Assembly (NCBI GenBank): GCA_041497115.1
Contig: JBGQFW010000141.1
Span: 1 to 9,316, forward strand
Origin: AR5 sp041497115
Lineage (GTDB): Bacteria > Methylomirabilota > Methylomirabilia > Rokubacteriales > CSP1-6
DNA: 9,316 nucleotides
Reading direction: 5' to 3'
The position numbers were made by a program, and so were the translations under genes. This document shows, in pieces, positions 7,140 to 9,316 of this stretch. The notes beneath the pieces are model-generated. The model searched no databases. It was not told the DNA's origin and was given only the letters and a program-made list of their open reading frames with translations. Positions within the stretch are counted from its first letter, which is position 1; the number at the start of each line of letters is the position of its first letter.

Positions 7140-7384
7140 CCGCGCCCCGCGCGATCGGCGTGCGGTGCCTGCCGGCGGGGGAGCCGGCCGCCACGCGCGG
7201 CCTGCTCGCGCCCGACCCGCGCGTGCGCACCCTCTGCCGTGTCCTCATCTCGTATCCGGAGATCCGGCACATCACGCCCGACCGGGTCAGCTTCGACGCG
7301 ACCGCCGACGCGCGCACGCTCGAGACGGTCGCGCGGTTCCTCGAGCGGCAGCAGTGGCTCGTCGCCGCGGTGACGGTCCAGTGA
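7136..7384 (+). CDS. Small hypothetical protein, translationally coupled to the glycosyltransferase
   Basis: An 82-residue protein I do not recognise. The ATG overlaps the glycosyltransferase stop as ATGA, which supports real coupled translation although no Shine-Dalgarno sequence is visible. The first half is basic and rich in Ala, Pro and Gly (MTAPRAIGVRCLPAGEP...). The second half looks like a small alpha/beta fold: a strand around RVLISYPEIRHI (35-46), RVSFDATAD (50-58), a helix TLETVARFLERQ (60-71), then a strand WLVAAVTVQ (74-82). Two cysteines (11 and 34) do not form a metal motif. It has no signal peptide or membrane segment. The larger ORF in another frame over this stretch lacks protein-like features. 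No function can be assigned. Confidence 0.6.
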   Translation: MTAPRAIGVRCLPAGEPAATRGLLAPDPRVRTLCRVLISYPEIRHITPDRVSFDATADARTLETVARFLERQQWLVAAVTVQ

Positions 7385-7397
7385 CGCCCGCCCGCTC

Positions 7398-7700
7398 GTG
7401 ACCCGGCGCGGCGAGGGGGTCAAGCGGCTCGAGGAGGAGATCGTCCGCGAGAAGGCCGCCGCGCTCGGCCGGGCCGGCGAGCGGCTGGAGGACGCGCTGG
7501 CGGCGACCACGGCGCTGGGCCGCGCGCTCGACGCCGAGGACCCGGCCCGGCGCGCTCCGCTGCTCGCCGAGTACGAGGCCGCCCGCCGGCGCGCCCTCGC
7601 GGCGCGCACCGCGCTGCTCATCCAGCGCGAGGCGATCGGCCTGCGCCACCATCGCGACGTGGACGGGCAGTTCCCCGAGCCGCCGCCGCGCCGCACGTGA
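7398..7700 (+). CDS. Small helical hypothetical protein
   Basis: A 100-residue protein from a GTG at 7398, 13 bp after the previous stop. I do not recognise a family. It is almost all helix-forming, charged and alanine-rich: VKRLEEEIVREKAAALGRAGERLEDALAA (8-36), then LLAEYEAARRRALAARTALLIQREAIGL (55-82), with a break around DAEDPARRA (45-53). This reads as a two-helix hairpin or short coiled coil. The tail is proline-rich and basic (PEPPPRRT). There is no Shine-Dalgarno sequence before the GTG, no cysteine and no membrane segment. The stop overlaps the next start as GTGA, so it is probably co-translated with the CoA ligase. It may be an accessory or scaffold protein, but nothing visible shows it. 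Confidence 0.6.
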   Translation: MTRRGEGVKRLEEEIVREKAAALGRAGERLEDALAATTALGRALDAEDPARRAPLLAEYEAARRRALAARTALLIQREAIGLRHHRDVDGQFPEPPPRRT

Positions 7701-8992
7701 TCTGGAATCCCGCGGCGGAGACGCAGCCGGCGGCCGCGCGCGCCGCGCTGCAGGTGGCGCGGCTGCGCGAGACGCTGGCGTGGGCGACCGCCCGCGTGCC
7801 GTTTCACCGCGCGCGCCTCGCCGGGGCGCGCGTCGAGCGGCTCGAGGACCTCGCCGCCCTGCCGTTCACGCGCAAGAGCGACCTGCGCGAGCACTATCCC
7901 TTCGGCCTGTTTGCGGTGCAGCCGCGCGAGCTCGCGCGCGTGCACGCCTCGTCGGGCACGCGGGGCAAGCCCACCGTGGTCGGCTACACGGCGGCCGACC
8001 TCGACGTCTGGCGCGAGGCGATGGCGCGCGTGATGACGGCGGCGGGCGCCCGCGCCGGCGACATGCTGCACGTGGCCTTCGGCTACGGCCTGTTCACCGG
8101 CGGCCTCGGCTTCCACGACGGCGCCGAGCGGATCGGCATGACGGTCGTGCCCGTGTCCTCCGGCAACACCGCCCGCCATCATCTGCTGCTGCAGGACTTC
8201 CGCCCGCCGGCGATCTGCGGCACGCCGTCGTTCGTCCTGCACATCGCCGAGAGCCTGCGCGAGCAGGGAGGGGATCCGCGCGCGCTGGGGCTGCGCTACG
8301 GCATGTTCGGCGCCGAGCCGTGGACGGAGGCGATGCGCGCGGCGCTCGAGCGCGCCTTCGGCTGCCGCGCCTTCGACATCTACGGCCTGAGCGAGATCGT
8401 CGGCCCCGGCGTGGCCGGGGAGTGCGAGGCGCAGGCCGGCCTGCACGTGTGCGACGACCACTTCCTGCCCGAGGTCGTGGATCCGGCCACCGGCGCGCCG
8501 CTGCCGCCCGGGCGCGAGGGCGAGCTCGTCCTCACCACGCTCACCAAGCGCGCGATCCCGATGGTGCGCTACCGCACCGGCGACATCACCACGCTGACCA
8601 CCGACCCCTGCGCGTGCGGCCGCACCTCCGTGCGCATGGCGCGCGTCAAGGGGCGCAGCGACGACATGCTCGTCATCAAGGGCGTGAACCTCTATCCCTC
8701 GGAGGTCGAGGCCACGCTGCTGGCCGTCGAGGACCTCGAGCCGCACTACCTGCTGGTGGTGGACCGCACCGACACCCTGGCGCGGCTGGAGGTACAGGTG
8801 GAGCCGGCGGCCGCGCTGCTGGAGCGCTGCGGCGGCTTCTCGCCCGGCCACCCGCTACTGGCCGACCTGCGTCGGCGCCTGAGCGAGGGGCTGCGCGCGG
8901 CTCTCGGCCTGTCGGTCGAGATCACCCTCGTCGCACCCCGCACGATCCCCCGCTCGGAGGGCAAGGCCGTCCGCGTGATCGAGCGCCGCTGA
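7697..8992 (+). CDS. Phenylacetate-CoA ligase family protein (adenylate-forming)
   Basis: A 431-residue ANL-superfamily enzyme of the PaaK type, which activates an aryl acid with ATP and CoA through an acyl-adenylate. The GTG start overlaps the previous stop (GTGA) and precedes the usual short N-terminal helix. RVPFHRARLAG (33-43) and LPFTRKSDLREHYPFGLFAV (55-74) are family hallmarks. The phosphate loop is ASSGTRGKPTVVGYT (84-98). GYGLFTGGLGFH (129-140), FGAEPWTEAMR (204-214) and IYGLSEIVGPGVAGECE (228-244) follow. The adenine/ribose motifs are YRTGD (292-296) and VKGRSDDMLVIKGVNLYPSEVE (317-338). The C-terminal catalytic Lys is K423 in PRSEGKAVRV. PCACGRTS (304-311) is also typical. Length is normal for PaaK (about 430-440). 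No other phenylacetate-pathway gene is in the window, so the substrate could be another aromatic acid; hence no symbol is given. Confidence 0.93.
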   Translation: MIWNPAAETQPAAARAALQVARLRETLAWATARVPFHRARLAGARVERLEDLAALPFTRKSDLREHYPFGLFAVQPRELARVHASSGTRGKPTVVGYTAADLDVWREAMARVMTAAGARAGDMLHVAFGYGLFTGGLGFHDGAERIGMTVVPVSSGNTARHHLLLQDFRPPAICGTPSFVLHIAESLREQGGDPRALGLRYGMFGAEPWTEAMRAALERAFGCRAFDIYGLSEIVGPGVAGECEAQAGLHVCDDHFLPEVVDPATGAPLPPGREGELVLTTLTKRAIPMVRYRTGDITTLTTDPCACGRTSVRMARVKGRSDDMLVIKGVNLYPSEVEATLLAVEDLEPHYLLVVDRTDTLARLEVQVEPAAALLERCGGFSPGHPLLADLRRRLSEGLRAALGLSVEITLVAPRTIPRSEGKAVRVIERR

Positions 8993-9107
8993 CCGACCTC
9001 ATCACGCGGACTCCAGGAACAACCCGGACTGGTATCATCGGTACTTACGACGGATGGCTTGAAAGATCACCTCACCGGGCGTGGTACCGAGCGGGCGGGG
9101 GCGCTAT

Positions 9108-9125
9108 CTGGTCTTCAAAGACCGG
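9108..9125. other. Small perfect hairpin in the gap between the CoA ligase gene and dif
   Basis: CTGGTCT (9108-9114) pairs with AGACCGG (9119-9125) across a TCAA tetraloop. This gives 7 pairs including one G-T wobble. No T-run follows on either strand, so it is not a standard intrinsic terminator. It might be a Rho-independent end of unusual type, a structured RNA element or chance. Confidence 0.3.
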
Positions 9126-9136
9126 CGGTGCCGAGG
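9124..9136 (+). repeat. 13-bp direct repeat, copy 1 (left of dif)
   Basis: GGCGGTGCCGAGG occurs here and again, exactly and in the same orientation, at 9211-9223. The two copies bracket the dif-like site. This copy is non-coding. Confidence 0.5.
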
Positions 9137-9151
9137 AGCGAACGCCTGCTT

Positions 9152-9179
9152 AGTTGACATAATGCTCCTTATCGGAAGA
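9152..9179 (-). other. dif site (XerC/XerD recombination site for chromosome dimer resolution)
   Basis: Read on the minus strand, the 28 bp divide into an 11-bp XerC arm TCTTCCGATAA (9179-9169), a 6-bp core GGAGCA (9168-9163) and an 11-bp XerD arm TTATGTCAACT (9162-9152). This is the exact geometry of dif sites. Compared from memory with B. subtilis dif, the XerD arm (TTATGTAAACT there) matches at 10/11 and the XerC arm (ACTTCCTAGAA there) at 8/11. The inner ATAA...TTAT dyad is complete. Combinations such as CCGATAA and TTATGTCAA resemble actinobacterial dif sites. The site lies in a 206-bp gene-free gap (8993-9201) between convergent genes, the expected setting at a terminus. A Xer-using mobile element's attachment site is the main alternative, but no integrase or element boundary is visible. 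Confidence 0.85.
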
Positions 9180-9180
9180 A

Positions 9181-9197
9181 GCCCGTTGGGGCCGGGC
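9181..9197 (-). terminator. Candidate intrinsic terminator of the right-edge minus-strand gene
   Basis: On the minus strand GCCCG (9197-9193), a 7-nt loop and CGGGC (9185-9181) form a 5-bp GC stem followed by the T-rich TTCTTCC. It begins 5 bp after the stop codon of the minus-strand gene. The T-rich tail runs into the XerC arm of dif, so it would stop transcription before the recombination site. The stem is short and the T-run is broken. Confidence 0.4.
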
Positions 9198-9201
9198 GGC
9201 G

Positions 9202-9316
9202 TCAGCGGGCGGCGGTGCCGAGGGCGGCCAGGCGTGTGCGGATGTCGTCGGCGCGCCGGGCGTTGGGCACGTCCTTGAGCACGCGCAGGTAGACGGCCAC
9301 CGCCTCCGGCTTGCGG
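9202..9316 (-). CDS. C-terminal fragment of a probable TPR-type protein
   Basis: The minus strand is open from the right edge to a TGA at 9204-9202, giving 37 codons ending AALGTAAR. The peptide RKPEAVAVYLRVLKDVPNAR followed by RADDIRTRLAALG looks like the last helices of a tetratricopeptide-repeat protein: a helix with A, Y and L at repeat positions, a Pro-containing turn, then a capping helix. Many TPR lipoproteins and YbgF-like proteins end this way, but with only 37 residues the family is a guess. Its G+C-rich third positions match those of the other genes, which supports coding. Its start lies outside the window. It is convergent with the CoA ligase gene, with dif between them. Confidence 0.6.
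   Translation of the reverse strand, partial: RKPEAVAVYLRVLKDVPNARRADDIRTRLAALGTAAR
9211..9223 (+). repeat. 13-bp direct repeat, copy 2 (right of dif)
   Basis: Exact second copy of GGCGGTGCCGAGG. Here it lies in the minus-strand coding sequence, encoding the LGTA near the end of the probable TPR protein. Confidence 0.5.

Noticed and set aside
6587..8851. A 754-codon open frame on the minus strand
   Set aside because: It lies opposite the glycosyltransferase and CoA ligase genes, both with clear motifs. Its translation is a low-complexity mix of Arg, Ala, Gly and His, the usual result of GC-rich third positions read antisense.
9104..9160. An 18-codon minus-strand ORF (MSTKQAFAPRHRRSLKTR) with a good AAGGAG upstream
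   Set aside because: The apparent ribosome site and start codon are the core and XerD arm of the dif site, which explains the sequence better. The peptide is very short and has no other support.
9154..9182. A perfect TTGACA (9154-9159) as a plus-strand -35 box
   Set aside because: At 17-bp spacing the -10 would be AGAAGC, which does not fit, and the hexamer is part of the XerD arm of dif.
9081..9278. A 65-codon plus-strand ORF across the right end
   Set aside because: It runs through dif and antisense to the minus-strand gene, and its translation is Gly/Arg-rich without structure.
1..9316. CRISPR arrays, tRNA or rRNA genes, insertion sequences, toxin-antitoxin pairs
   Set aside because: I looked for regular short repeats, clover-leaf ends, transposase motifs and paired small ORFs, and saw none that hold up.

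Overview
The window is about 9.3 kb of very GC-rich, gene-dense bacterial DNA. Gene content (dnaE followed by accA; miaB followed by a bifunctional-nuclease-family gene; a DAG-glucosyltransferase-like GT4; PaaK) and codon use suggest an uncultured high-GC lineage, such as Candidatus Rokubacteria/Methylomirabilota or a deltaproteobacterium-like group. That placement is an inference from gene content, not a phylogeny.

Layout, left to right. (1) Bases 1-2022 are the 3' part of dnaE, the replicative DNA polymerase III alpha subunit. A 153-residue mini-intein interrupts it in the conserved GYGFNK/SHAAAYA motif. (2) accA, the acetyl-CoA carboxylase carboxyltransferase alpha subunit, overlaps the end of dnaE. 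(3) A SorC-family sugar-responsive regulator lies on the minus strand, tail-to-tail with accA, with only 4 bp between the stop codons. (4) A 137-bp divergent intergenic region carries a good sigma70-type promoter (TTGACT, 17 bp, extended -10) and a CGTTGAC/GTCAACG inverted repeat. (5) A tightly packed plus-strand run follows: miaB (tRNA ms2i6A methylthiotransferase), a DUF151/bifunctional nuclease-family gene, a GT4 glycosyltransferase with a TTG start, two small unrecognised genes, and a phenylacetate-CoA ligase-family gene. Most junctions overlap (16 bp, ATGA, GTGA), so translational coupling and one transcript are likely. (6) A 206-bp gene-free, less GC-rich gap. (7) The C-terminal 37 codons of a minus-strand gene, probably a TPR-type protein, run off the right edge.

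The most informative non-coding feature is in the gap. Bases 9152-9179 read on the minus strand as a 28-bp XerC/XerD site with the arm / 6-bp core / arm layout of a chromosomal dif site. Genes on both sides point toward it, and the three FtsK-type GGGNAGGG (KOPS) motifs I could find all point toward it, with none pointing away. The window therefore probably abuts the chromosome dimer-resolution site in the replication terminus, with dnaE only about 7 kb away. I found no CRISPR array, tRNA, rRNA, transposase or integrase gene.
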